From: Candidatus Omnitrophota bacterium
GTDB lineage: Bacteria; Omnitrophota; Omnitrophia; Omnitrophales; JACROU01
Assembly (NCBI GenBank): GCA_029261035.1
Contig: JAJDCD010000025.1
Location: 320,926 to 384,925, forward strand
Length of the DNA: 64,000 nt
Direction of reading: 5' to 3'
The translations under genes were made by a program, and so were the position numbers. Of the stretch, positions 49,831-62,600 are shown piece by piece (the first letter of the stretch is position 1; each line of letters starts with the position of its first letter). Under the pieces are notes generated by a model. The model searched no databases and was not told the DNA's origin. It was given only the letters and a program-made list of their open reading frames with translations.

Positions 49831-52492
49831 ACCAACTCTTTCCTACCGATAAATCTACAATTAATGGTACCTTCAGTTTTAAAGCCCTTTCCATTTCTTC
49901 TGTCACCAGCTTTGTAATTTCATCCAACTCAGTCTCCGGCACATCAAATACAAGCTCGTCATGTACTTGTAAAATCATTTTTGTTTCGTATTTCTTTTCC
50001 AATAATTTTTTATCCAACTCAAGCATTGCCAATTTAATCAAGTCTGCTGCAGAACCCTGAAGAGGAGCGTTAATCGCAGCCCTTTCTGCAAATTGCCGCC
50101 TCATTCCATTGGAGCTATTAATTTCTGGAAAGTAAGCGCGGCGTCCTAATATCGTAGTAACAAAACCATTTTTCTGAGCTTTCTCTTTTTGTGATTCTAA
50201 ATATTCTTTAACATGGTCATATCGCTTGAAGTAATTTTTAATAAATTCATCTGCTTCAGGAATGCTCATGTTTAAATCTTTAGAAAGACCAAATGCTGTT
50301 TTCCCATAAATAATACTGAAATTCACCGTCTTAGCCGAATAACGCATTTCTTTAGTAACATCTTCTTCTTTTACATCAAAAAGAAGTGCTGCCGTATATT
50401 TATGTACATCCACTCCTTCTTGAAAAGCTTTACATAGATTTGGATCTTCCGAAAAATGAGCTAATAATCTTAACTCCACCTGAGAGTAATCCGCAGAAAC
50501 CAAACTTCGGTTTTTATCTCTAGGAATAAATGCCCTACGAATTTGCCTCCCTAAATCGGATTTAATCGGAATATTCTGAAGGTTTGGATTAGAGCTACTT
50601 AAACGCCCCGTAGCTGCGATCGTCTGATTAAATGATGTATGAACTAAATCGTCTTTATCAACAAGCTCGGGTAAAGCATCTACATATGTAGATTTAAGTT
50701 TTGCTCTCCCCCTATAATCTAATATTAATTTAGGAACTTCATGCTCTGCAGCCAGCTTCTCTAGTACGGAAACATCTGTAGAAAAGCCTGTTTTTGTCTT
50801 CTTCACGACCGGAAGCTCTAACTTAGTAAATAAAATCTCAGCAAGTTGTTTGGTTGAATTTATATTGAATTCTTCTCCGGAGTGCTTATAGATCTGCTTA
50901 GTGAGCTGTTCTAATTCTTTATCGAGCTTTTTAGACAATTTCTTTAGAAAATCTATATCTAATTTAATTCCATTAATTTCCATCCGTCCCAGAACCACCG
51001 ATAAAGGAAGCTCCAAATCATTCAGTAAATCTTCCCCTTCGTTTTCTTTCAAAATCTTTTTTATCTTTTTCTCAATACGAAAAACACAGTCTGCATCTTC
51101 ACAAGCATATTCATAAACTTGCTTTAAAGGAACCTCATCCATGGTGACAGAGCTTTTACCCGAACCCAACAAACCTTTCGTCGGGATCTTTCGAACCCCA
51201 AGATAATTCATCGAAATTTCATCCAAATTGTGGTTAGGTTTAGCTGGATTAATAAGATAAGAAGCAATCATCGTATCAAATGAAAGCCCTTTCATTTCAA
51301 CACCATGTTTTAGAATAACAATCCAATCATATTTAATGTTTTGTCCTACTTTTTTAATTTTTTCATTTTCGAGAATAGGCCGTAACGCTTCTATTACTTG
51401 TTCTCGAGGAAGCCCTTCCCCTTTGTGTTCTGGGTGAGAACAAGGCACATAGTAAGCTTGTAGGTCCTTAAAAGAGAAACTAAATCCCACCAAACTAGCC
51501 TGCGTTGGTTCTGTAGAAGTTGTCTCCGTATCTACTGATACTTTTTTAGCTTTTTCTAATTCAGAAACCAAATCTTTTAGCTTTTTCTCAGTATCAACCA
51601 GAATATAATCTCTATCTTCAGATTTTGCATCTGCCGTTGATTCCACACTTTTTAACAATGTTCTAAATTCAAATTTTTTATACAATTCAACTAACTTATT
51701 CTGGTTTGGCTCCTTAACTTTGAGATCTTCGAACTTAACTTTGATTGGCGCTGACGTATCAATCGTTGCCAGGTCTCTAGACATGTATGCCAGCTTTTTA
51801 TTCTCTTTTAAAGACTTCTTAACCGCTTCTCCCTTAACATCGTCTACATGCTCATATATTTTGTCCAAAGAACCAAAGTTATTCAATAAGCTAATCGCTG
51901 TCTTTTCCCCTACTTTAGGGACTCCTGGGATATTATCTGCAGCATCCCCCATCAAAGCCATAAGATCAAGCACCTTCTCTGGCCCCAACCCCTGATAACG
52001 CTCTTCTACCTTTTTCGAATCATAAATAAGACCCGCTTTATGAGGGTTATAGATAAAAATTGAAGGTGTTACAAGCTGCAAAAAGTCCTTATCCCCTGAA
52101 ACAACATATACCTTATATTTCTCTTTCGAGGCCTTAACGGCCAAGGTTCCTAAAAGATCATCCGCCTCAAAACCCTCCATTTCAAACATAGGTATATTAT
52201 AGGCCGCTATCATCTCTTTAATGAGAGGCATTTGGCTTCTTAAGTCCTCTGGCATAGGCTTTCTCTGAGCCTTGTACTCTTTATACTGCTCATGCCTAAA
52301 GGTAGGCCCTTTCACATCAAAGCAAACCCCTATTAAATCGGGCTTATCCTCTTCTATGAGCTTACGAATCATGGTTAAAACACCATATATAGCATTCGTA
52401 GGCTGACCTTTAGAGGTTATTAGGCCTTGAATAGCATAAAAAGCTCTGTAACAAAATGAATTTCCGTCTATTAGGTATATTTTTTGTTTCAT
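49820..52492 (-). CDS. polA: DNA polymerase I
   Basis: An 890-residue three-domain enzyme. A 5' nuclease is at about 1-285 (LIDGNSFCYRAFYAI, MEGFEADDLLGTLA, GVPKVGEKTAISLL). A 3'-5' exonuclease-like domain is at about 295-480, with the DTE motif in VSVDTETTSTEP. A family A polymerase domain follows (SADYSQVELRLLAHFS, FSIIYGKTAFGLSK, ILQVHDELVFDVPE). All domains look intact. It functions in Okazaki fragment processing and repair. First gene of the polA-coaE-rho run. Confidence 0.96.
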   Translation of the reverse strand: MKQKIYLIDGNSFCYRAFYAIQGLITSKGQPTNAIYGVLTMIRKLIEEDKPDLIGVCFDVKGPTFRHEQYKEYKAQRKPMPEDLRSQMPLIKEMIAAYNIPMFEMEGFEADDLLGTLAVKASKEKYKVYVVSGDKDFLQLVTPSIFIYNPHKAGLIYDSKKVEERYQGLGPEKVLDLMALMGDAADNIPGVPKVGEKTAISLLNNFGSLDKIYEHVDDVKGEAVKKSLKENKKLAYMSRDLATIDTSAPIKVKFEDLKVKEPNQNKLVELYKKFEFRTLLKSVESTADAKSEDRDYILVDTEKKLKDLVSELEKAKKVSVDTETTSTEPTQASLVGFSFSFKDLQAYYVPCSHPEHKGEGLPREQVIEALRPILENEKIKKVGQNIKYDWIVILKHGVEMKGLSFDTMIASYLINPAKPNHNLDEISMNYLGVRKIPTKGLLGSGKSSVTMDEVPLKQVYEYACEDADCVFRIEKKIKKILKENEGEDLLNDLELPLSVVLGRMEINGIKLDIDFLKKLSKKLDKELEQLTKQIYKHSGEEFNINSTKQLAEILFTKLELPVVKKTKTGFSTDVSVLEKLAAEHEVPKLILDYRGRAKLKSTYVDALPELVDKDDLVHTSFNQTIAATGRLSSSNPNLQNIPIKSDLGRQIRRAFIPRDKNRSLVSADYSQVELRLLAHFSEDPNLCKAFQEGVDVHKYTAALLFDVKEEDVTKEMRYSAKTVNFSIIYGKTAFGLSKDLNMSIPEADEFIKNYFKRYDHVKEYLESQKEKAQKNGFVTTILGRRAYFPEINSSNGMRRQFAERAAINAPLQGSAADLIKLAMLELDKKLLEKKYETKMILQVHDELVFDVPETELDEITKLVTEEMERALKLKVPLIVDLSVGKSWYEE

Positions 52493-52777
52493 GAAGATTT
52501 ATAGGGTTGGAACCAGATGAAACTGGTATCAGTACTACTTAAAAGTGCCTTTCATAATTTTGAATTTTGATAATTTTCTCTTATTTAAGAACATAATAAC
52601 TTGGAAACAATATTAATTTGATTGGAAATAGTATTTTGAAGATAATTCGTGGGATCTCAATAATTTACGCGACGTTGAACATTTCCTATATATAATGTGT
52701 AGACTAAAGTATCTGATTCCAAAAAGCAAGAATTATATTTACACTATATATATAGTCTATTTTAAAGGAGCTAATTC
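52493..52777. other. 285-base divergent intergenic region
   Basis: It contains the AT-rich palindrome ACTATATATATAGT (about 52743-52756) just before the O-methyltransferase ribosome site and a promoter-like TTTACG with TATATA (17-base spacer) around 52668-52696. Nothing else is recognisable. Confidence 0.4.
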
Positions 52778-53413
52778 ATGCACTCACTTGTAGAAGAAGC
52801 ATTAGAACAATACTGTTTAGAACACAGCACCCCTGACTCGAACCTTTTTCAGCAAATAACAGAAGAGACTCACCAATCAACAGATCTCCCTCAGATGCTT
52901 ACAGGTAATATTGAAGGAACTCTACTGAAACTCTTAGTTCAGATTTCAGGGGCAAAACTGGCATTGGAAATTGGAACCTTTACAGGATATAGCGCCCTTA
53001 AAATTGCCGAAGGACTTCCCCTTGACGGAAAGATCATCACCTGTGACATTAGTGAGAAATACACAGACATAGCCAAAGAGTTTTGGAGCCGGAGTACCCA
53101 CCTGCCCAAAATTGAATTACGGCTAGCACCTGCTTTGGAAACGATAGACAAAATAAGCGAACCCTTAGACTTTGTTTTCATTGATGCAGATAAGGAAAAC
53201 TATTCTAACTATTGGGAGTCTTGCATTCCCAAGGTACGTTCCGGAGGAATCATTGTTGCCGACAATGTGTTATGGAGCGGTCGTGTTTTAAACCCTAGCA
53301 AAAAATCAGACAAAGCAATCCATGCCTTTAATACGCTCGTAAAACAAGATAAGCGTGTGGAACAAGTTCTCCTGTCGGTACGAGATGGCATCACCATTGC
53401 CAGAAAAAAGTAA
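52778..53413 (+). CDS. Class I SAM-dependent O-methyltransferase (CCoAOMT/COMT type)
   Basis: A 211-residue protein with LEIGTFTGYSALKIAEGLP as the SAM loop, GKIITCDISEKYTDIAKEFW, the metal-binding FVFIDADKENYSNYW and GGIIVADNVLWSGRV. The set of motifs is that of the cation-dependent O-methyltransferase 3 family, which methylates catechol-like hydroxyls. The natural substrate is unknown. AAGGAG precedes the ATG. It is monocistronic or followed at 260 bases by the giant exoprotein gene. Confidence 0.92.
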   Translation: MHSLVEEALEQYCLEHSTPDSNLFQQITEETHQSTDLPQMLTGNIEGTLLKLLVQISGAKLALEIGTFTGYSALKIAEGLPLDGKIITCDISEKYTDIAKEFWSRSTHLPKIELRLAPALETIDKISEPLDFVFIDADKENYSNYWESCIPKVRSGGIIVADNVLWSGRVLNPSKKSDKAIHAFNTLVKQDKRVEQVLLSVRDGITIARKK

Positions 53414-53557
53414 ATTCACACTGACAGAGTTACCATAAAGACGAAGCCTCTTAAAAATGTACTCGAAAAATAATTTCTAAGTATAGTGGGTAAATTATCA
53501 GAACCATACCAGGACTAATGCCCCCTAAAAAAAAGGCTTTTTTTACCTAAATACCCC

Positions 53558-53586
53558 TTTAACTGCAACCGATATCTCTTTATACT
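53558..53586 (+). promoter_or_regulatory. Possible promoter of the exoprotein gene
   Basis: TTTAAC (53558-53563), 17-base spacer, TATACT (53581-53586). The -10 is good and the -35 weak. It would leave a leader of about 80 bases with a possible ACCCC/GGGGT stem next to the ribosome site. Confidence 0.35.
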
Positions 53587-53676
53587 CCCTAGTCCATTTG
53601 GGGATTGTATGGATTGAGCTAATTTGCAAGGCTAACCCCCTACTGTTAAACTTTTTATTATGGGGTAAGGAGCATG

Positions 53677-56600
53677 ATGTTCCAAACTAAACGTAAAACA
53701 CATAGAGATAAAAACGTCACTATTTTCGTAGCCGTGATCGTTTGCCTATTTTTTTCTGTAGGTTCCCTCTATGCTCTTCCTCAACAATCTGAAGTTGTTT
53801 CTGGAAATGCAAATTTCGATCAATCCGATTCCAGCACGTTAAATATCACAGCTTCTGATAATTCGATTATCAATTACTCTTCTTTCAATATCGCTCAAAA
53901 CGAAACAGTTAATTTCTTCTTACCTTCCGTCGACTCATTTTCTTTGAACCGGGTTATCGATGGTGGACAAACTCAAATTTTAGGAACACTTACGGCTAAC
54001 GGAAATTTGATCTTAGTTAATACGGATGGATTTTTCTTTGGCTCTTCTGCTGACGTTCAAGTCGGTGGACTTATTGCTTCTGGTTTAGATATCTCAAATC
54101 AAAACTTTTTGAATGGAAATTATATTTTTGGATCTATCGATGACGCACTTAATCAATCTTTATCCCAAGTTGTTAATCAAGGAACGATTGTTACCCGTGA
54201 TGGAGGTTTTGCAATTTTAGTTGCAGGTGCTGTTAGCAACGAAGGAATTATTCAAGCTCCTCTCGGAACAGCAATTCTTGCCGCCGGCGAAGTTGTCACT
54301 GTCGGAGTTTCTGCAAACAATCTTGTTTCCATCGCAATTGATGAAGCTGTTTCATCTCAAGTTCTAGATGCCGACGGAAATCCAATCTCAAATCAAATTT
54401 CAAATGACGGACAAATTACAGCTCCAAATGGTAAAGTGATGCTCAAAGCAAAAGCCATGGATGATATCTTTGACCAATCCATAAACATGGAAGGTCATAT
54501 TGAAGCCGATCAGGCTGTCATGAAAGACGGTGTGATCGAAATCTTCGGCTCAGGAGATATTTCAATGACAGGGCAAATCGATGCTCGAAAAGGCGGTATC
54601 GACATTTCAACCCCAAAGTCCGTTAACGTATCTGGAAATTATAATGCGAGTGAAAATGACTTTACTATAGAGGTAGGAAAAAACATAAATATAACAAAGC
54701 CATTAACGACCGTTGGAGACACTAACTTTAGAGCTAATGAAAGTATTTTAGTGTTATCCAACATATCCACAGAGGCTGGGGATTTATCCTTCATAGCCGA
54801 CCTAGATCAGAACGGCACAGGAGCAATCACTCAGATAGCAAACACTTCTATTGAAACCACCAGCTTCGGAGATATTACCTTTGAAGCATCTGAAGACATT
54901 TCCTTATCCCATATAAGTAGTGTCGGTTCGGTTACAGTAGAGACAGCTTCTGACCTTTATATTAAAGGTGACATTCTCTCTATAGGAAACACCGATTTCT
55001 CAGCTGCTGGGGACATACAAATAGAAGCTGATATTACGGTTCAATCAGGAAACCTCCGTATTCTAGCTGATTCTGATTTGAACGGTTCTGGCGGAATTGT
55101 CCAATTAGCTAATACAGAGATAAAAACCGTCACCTCTGGAGATATTACTCTTAAAGCTTCTGAACCTACACAACTGGAAACCGTGGTTTCTGCTGGAAGC
55201 CTTACTGTAGAATCCGCTTCCGATATCCAGATTAATGCTCCTATCACCGCAATTGGCAATAGTGAGTTCAAATCAGACAATAATATATATGTTACCTCTG
55301 ATATTACTGTAGATTCCGGTAATCTTAGTTTACTAGCAGATGCAGATTTAGATGGATCAGGCGCTTATTTACAAACAGCCGGAACCATCAAAACTACCAC
55401 ATTTGGAGATATTACCCTTACCAGCTCGGGCACGAGCAGCGTTGGAAGTGTCATCTCAGCAGGCCATCTCTATCTTAATAGTGCTGGATCCCCTGCTACC
55501 TATACTCAATTATTAGATACCAAGGTAGAAACCGCTGGATCCTTAATTATTGCGGATCAGTCTACTTATAACGCTGGAAACGCTACTTTAGAAATTGCTA
55601 AGGATTTCATCAATTTAGGTCAATTTATACCCGGCATCTCGACAGTCCATCTTATCGGACCTGCAGAAGCCATCGTCCAAGGTGATAATACATATCACAA
55701 CTTGGTCATTATCGAACCAGGAAAGACAGTCACATTTGAGTCCGGTTCCACTCAAACCATCACTGGTATTTTTACTGCCCAAGGCGGATTCGGGAAGCTT
55801 CTTACCCTAAAATCTTCCCAAGCCGAAATCCCTTGGAAAATTAATGCCACCGGTACGAGTGATTTGCAATTCGTCCGAGTTCTCAATTCTGACAATGTCA
55901 ATATCCACGGTCCACCATTGGCGCCTCTTTACAGTCAAAACGCTTTAGGTAATACAGGTTGGGACTTCTCACAGTCAGGCCCTGTCTGGACTGGCTCTAA
56001 TTCCCTTATTTGGTCTGATTCTCTTAATTGGAACGGTGGATTTGTGCCCTCGTCAGGAGACATTGTGTCTTTTTCTGATCTTTCTGGGTCAAACTCTATT
56101 TCAGACTCCCCTTTCGAAATATCTGGTTTAACTCTTAATTCTTCATATTCTGGAAATCTCTCTTTAAATAGTAATTTAGTGGTCAATGGAAATGTCAGCT
56201 TAGCTGGCGGCACTCTTGAAACAAATGGTCACTCCATTTCAGCATCTGGATCCTTCGAAACCTCTGGAACGCAAATTGATGCTTTTGGTGGATTGACGGT
56301 AGATGCTCAAACCATCGAAATCAGCGGTCAAATTATTGGGTCTGAGTTGATCCAATTTACTGGAATCGACGGAACCACATTAAAATCAGATTCCAGCATT
56401 GTGGCTCATTCTGGCACAATAGTTTTGTATAGCCCAAATGGGGATACCATCCTAGAATCTGGCTCTTCGATTGATGTCTCTTCCCCATCCGCTCAAGGAG
56501 GAACTATTCACGTCCTTGGAAACCGAGTTGGACTTATTAATGCCTCTCTCAATGCTTCTGGACCTTTAGGTGGTGGAACTATTCTAGTGGGTGGTGAATA

Positions 56601-59600
56601 TCGTGGACAAGGAGATATCCCAACAGCCAATAGAACTTATGTAGACTCCAACTCTCTAATTCAAGCCAATGCTCTAAATAATGGCGATGGTGGAAGAGTT
56701 ATTTTCTGGGCAGATGATCAAACTCAGTTCTATGGAACAGTTGAAGCTCAAGGTGGTCCTCAAGGTGGAAATGGTGGGTTCATCGAAATTTCTGGAAAAG
56801 AAAATTTAGACTATCAAGGAAATGCTAGTGCTAAAGCTCCTTTAGGAAATCCTGGAACCGTTCTTTTTGACCCAGCCACTATTGATGTAGATACTGATGG
56901 AACAGATGGAGCTAATGGTGGAACCATTGCTTTTGCAGACGCTCCAGCTGCAGAACCTTGGAATGTAACCCCTGCCCAACTGGATGCTGTGGGTGGAAAT
57001 ATTATTTTGGAAGCAACCAACGACATTAATATTAATAGTGCGATCAGCTTAACTACCAACGGTGCCAGCATCACTATGAGAGCTGGAGACGACATTACAA
57101 TTAGTGCAACAATCACAACTCGTGGTGGAGATATTAATATCACTTCTAACGATGCAGGTGGTCCTGGCAGTGGCAATGGTGAAGTACAAGTGGATTTTGC
57201 TTTAGATACGACAGGCGGTGGACAAACCGGTGGTGCTGTAACCATTACCGTCGCTGGTGGAAACCAAGAACTCGAAGTGGATGCAGGAATCACAACAGAT
57301 AGTGCTAACATTAATTTAATTTCAAATGCTACCTCTGGAAATCAAACAGACATTCGTGTTGATGCCGACCTTCTCATTAATGGAACAACAGGAAACGTAG
57401 TCATCACTCAAACTTCAGGTACAGCGGACGACATTCTTCTACGAGCTGATATTACTACAGGTGGTGGAGATATTACTATTACATGGGCTGGGGACGATGT
57501 GAATTTCAACAATGGCTTTGATGCAGACTTGACTACAGGTGCTGGTGGAGATATTACTATTACGGATAGCGGCAACCTAGGACAATCCATCTTAATTCAA
57601 GATCCAACAGGTTCTATTGCTCCAGGTGCTGGTGGAAATATTTCTTTAGATGCGGATGATATTAACCAAAATGCAGCAGGGGTTGGTTTTGCTATTACGG
57701 GTGGTGGCAACGGAACATCTGTAACTCTTTCAGCAGTTGACGACCAAACACTTCGCGCAAACTTGATTACTCAAACAGGAACAGGAACTGTTACTCTTAC
57801 TACCACCGGTGGTGGTAATAATGACATGAATTTATTAGGACCAACCGTCATTACTATTAATGAAGGCCTATTAACTATTGATTCTGATCGTCGTATTAAT
57901 GCCGTTAATGCTGGAAATGAAATTGATGCCGATGGTGATATTACCATTCAAGGTGTTCGTATTGGTAACTCAGCTGCTAATGCTGAAATCGGAATCACCG
58001 GAGATGGAAGCGCTGATAGCACACTAACCATTACCAAAATCACAAACAATGCGGATGTTACAAATATTACTTTAGCTTCTGACTTATTTAGTGACATCGA
58101 CTTAGATGTTGCTGACCGTGATGCTCCTGTAGACATCAACTTCTCTTTCAGTGGAACGGACGACATTGATATTGATAATGCTGCCGAATGGCAAATTACT
58201 AATATTGTATTAACAGGCACAGACATCGAACTCACCATTGATTTATTGGATACACAAAACTCTGATATCGATATCAATAATATTGATATGGGAACAGCTG
58301 ACTTAACCATTACCACCGTTAACAGTGACATCGATGTGGTTAATGCAACTGGTGGTATTACCACAGAAGGTGGAGATCTTACTTTTACGACAACCACAAA
58401 TGCGAATCGAGTTATTCGAATTTCTGAAGCTATCGATACCAATGGTGGAAACATTAGTTTTTCTTCTTTAAACAATGTAGTAATAAATAATGCGGCAGCA
58501 GATATTGTTACCGATGGTGGAACTTTCACTGTCGATGCGGACTCTGAAGACAATGGAACCGGAAATTTTAATATTAATGATGCTGGAGCATCTGTAACCA
58601 CCACATCAGGTGCCATTCAAATTACTTCAAATAATATTACTGTTACAGGAACTTTAGATAGTGGAACAGCCTCCACAACCCTTCTTGTTTCTGATGGTGG
58701 CACTATGGGTGTTGGTGCTACTGCGGGTGCTTGGACACTCGATGGAGCAGAACTTGAAAACATCACAGCAACCGGCTTAACAATTGGAGATACAACTAAC
58801 GGCAATATTACGGTAGATGGAATCACAGCAGCAAATAGCAACAACATTTCAGGAATTACAACTTTAGTTGCTACACAAGATAATGCTTCCGTTAACTTCT
58901 CTACAACTGCTTCTACTTTCAATGCCCTTACAGTTAACGCTGACGATGGAATTGATGTCAACGTGGATGTTACGACAGATGTTGGTGCTCTTAACTTTAA
59001 TGGTGACTTCGATAGCGCTGCAGATACCAATGACAACATTGATATTGCTGGTGGCATTACTCTTCTCTCTGCTAGCAACTTAACTCTTGCAGCAACCACC
59101 GGGGGTGTTCTCCTTAGCGGTGCTGATGCTACCACAGTAACTTTAGATGCTGATGGAGATGGACTTATAACCATTCCAGCAGTAACAGCAACTAACAATC
59201 CCAACTTAACAATTAACTCTCAAGGAAACTTAACATCTAGCACTATCAATATTGGCACCGGTGCCTTAGACATCGATATCGATAGTGACAATGATGAAAG
59301 TTTAACCACCACCTTCACTACCCTAACTTCTGGAACATTAAATGTGGATGGTCAAGGAGACAATGAAACATTTACTTTTAATAGCGCTGTTGCTACAAGC
59401 GCTGCTGGAGGAATTGATATCAACGGCGGTGCTATTAATATCAATAACACTTTTACGACCACAGGCACAGGCACCGTTACAATCACGAATGCAGGATTAT
59501 TAACCATCGCTGCTGCTGGCGACATGACTTTAGATGGTGCTTTTAACCAAGACGGCGCTGGTGCAGTTTCAACCGCTGGAAATATTGTCACCACGAATGA

Positions 59601-62600
59601 TGCCATCAGTTTTACCGGAGTTGTTACATTAACAGGAAATATTGTTCTTACTTCAGGAACAGCAACCGTAACAACCAATGCCAACTTTAACAGTGGCTCT
59701 AATGACTTAGACATTAACGGAGACTTAAGTGTCGCTGGAGGAACCTTTACTGCTCCAGCAGGTGGACAAACATTCACTGTTTCAGGAGATATCACCCTAG
59801 GAACTTTTGCAGCTAACGGAGGGACTCTTACCCTAGATGGCACTGCCGATCAAACCTTTACAACAAACGTTCAAACATTCAACAACTTAATCATTAATAA
59901 TACAGGTGGCGGTACGGCCGATGACATCATAACCAGTGGCAACCTTGATGTAGATGGCAACTTAACCATTACTCTAGGAAACCTAGACATGGATACTAAC
60001 AATAGCACTCTAGATCTAGAAGGAAATTTAACTTTAGCCAATGCCGCTCAGGCAACTTTAACTACAGATCAAAACATGAATATTGCAGGTAATGTTTTAG
60101 TCAACAATGCAGCCACACTTACTATTAATGGCGGGACTCTTACTATAGATGGTACAACCGATCAAACTTTTGACGTGGATGGTCAAGCGCTCAATAATTT
60201 AACCATTAATAACACAGGTGGCGCTGGCACAGATGACATCATTGTTACTGACACTTTAGATATTAACGGAAATTTTATTATTACCGATGGAGACTTAGAC
60301 ATTAATACGAATGACCCTGACGTAAACACTGCTGGAGATGTCACCATTGCTGCAGCAGGCTCCGTAGATGCCGGTACTGGAACTTGGACTTTTGATGGTA
60401 CAGGAACAAATACTCTTATTGCTAATTCTCAAAACTTAGGTGCTGTTACCATTGACGGTACTGCAAAAGTTATTCAACTCAGCACTGATTCTGTAACGAT
60501 CACAACACTAACTATTGGCGCCGATGATGAACTCAGTTTAGAGGCACAAGACATAACCATCACCACCCTATCCAACGATGGAACATTTAGACTTCAAGGT
60601 TCCGAAACAGTCACTTTAGCAGCTAATGATATTGACTCAGGCACTTGGATTTACGTTGGAGATAATGATGCCGTTCTAGACACTTACACAGTAAAAGATT
60701 TTGGCGGAACTGATTATTTCAACGTAGAATATAATGCTACAGATGGCTTAGACGTTTTTCAATTAGCTGCCAACCTAACAGTAGCAAACAATTCAACAAG
60801 CACCGATGGTGTTCTTGATTTGGAAGGTAATGATTTAAGCGTTACCGGAGCTTTAGTTAATGGGTCTAGCGCCACATTAGAACTTTTTGGAGATGAAACC
60901 ATCACCTTTGGTGGAGGTTCCGCTAACCTAGCTGGAGCTACTATTCGCTACACCGGCGATGGCGATGGCGCTGCTGATACTTACAATTTAACTGGTTTAA
61001 TTGCTACTCACCAAAATTTAATTGTAAACTCAACCGATGGTATTTTAGATATTTTCGAACTTAACGCTAACTTAAGCGTTCTCGTTGATTTTACCGTTAC
61101 TGCAGGAATAGTTGATTTGAACGGATTTAACTTATCCGTTACTGGAACATTTTCAAATGACGCCACCATTAGACTGCAAGGAAATGAAACAGCTACTCTT
61201 ACTCAAGACACCGACTCTGGTATTTGGGAATATGTTGGGGATGGCGATGCTCTAGCAGATACATTTACTGTAATTGATTTTGGTGGCACAGATTATTTTA
61301 ATCTTGTCATTAATGCTACAGACGGTTCCATAGATATTTTTCAATCAGCCGCAGCCAAATCAGTAGCAGGTACTCTTACTGTCACAGCAGGTATTCTAGA
61401 TATTAATGGAAATGATCTTACCGTCACTGGAATAGTAACTAACGATTCTACCATTCGCGCGGATGGCGGTGAAACAGTAACACTTACTTCCGGAAATGAT
61501 ATCGATTCAGGAACATGGGAATATGTCGGTGACGCAGATGCTGCAGCAGACACATTAGCTCTTCATGATTTTGGTGCTACTGATTTCTTCAACCTTACGA
61601 TTAATACTACGGATGCTGCTGATGTTATTCAATCAGGTGCTGCTAAAGTAATTGCTGGTGCCTTAGTTGTTTCTGGTGGTTCTCTAGATGCCAATGGGAA
61701 TACAACAACCATTACTGGACTCACAACTGTTAGCGGTGGAACATACCTAGCCTCTACTGCGACTCAAACATTCAATGGCGGATTAACTCTTACCACAGGT
61801 ACTTTCACTGGGGCTTCTGGAATTGTTGATGTAAACGGAGATTTAACTGCTAGCGGCGGAACTTTCACAGCATCTTCAACGACTACTTCTGTTTCTGGCA
61901 ACGTAAATTTGAGCGGAACCACATTTGGAGCTAATGGAGGAACATTCACTTTAGATGGGACCACGGACCAAACGTTTAATAATGGAAGCGCTACATTCAA
62001 CAACCTAATTGTTAATAATACGGGTGGTGGTACAGCCGATGACATCATTGTTTCAGGAGGAACATTAAATGTAGATGGAGCTCTAGCTGTAACAGAAGGT
62101 AACTTAGACTTAACCACCAACAGCATTGCTCTTGATGTTGAAGGATCTTTAACTTTAGCTAATGATGCGGATGCTACTTTAACCACGGACAGCAACATTA
62201 ATGCCGCTGGAGATGTTCTCGTAAATGACTTAGCTATTCTAACCGTCACTTCTGGCACTTTTATCTTAGATGGTACAGCAGACCAAAACTTTGATGTCGA
62301 TGGACAAGCCATTAATAATTTAACTCTTAACAACACCGGCGGAGGTACCGCGGATGACATCATCGTTAATGGCGGTACTTTAGATATCAACGGTGACCTT
62401 CTTATCACCTTAGGAAATTTAGATCTAACCACGAACAGCATCGCAATGGACCTTGAAGGAAACTTAACTCTTGCCGATGCCGCTCAAGCAACTTTAACCA
62501 CCAACAGTAATATGAATATTGCGGGCAACGTTCTTGTGAATGATTCTGCTACCATCACAGTTACAGGTGGCACTCTTGAACTGGATGGAACCGCAGATCA

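Noticed and set aside
53505-53673. A cyclic-di-GMP-type riboswitch in the exoprotein leader
   Set aside because: GCAAGG and CCCCC/GGGG words drew attention, but the conserved GEMM core order and stems could not be built; only a weak five-base stem is supported.
58868-59083. Plus-strand 71-codon open frame inside the exoprotein
   Set aside because: It is in another frame of the same repetitive gene, is Leu/Met/Thr-rich and has no ribosome site.
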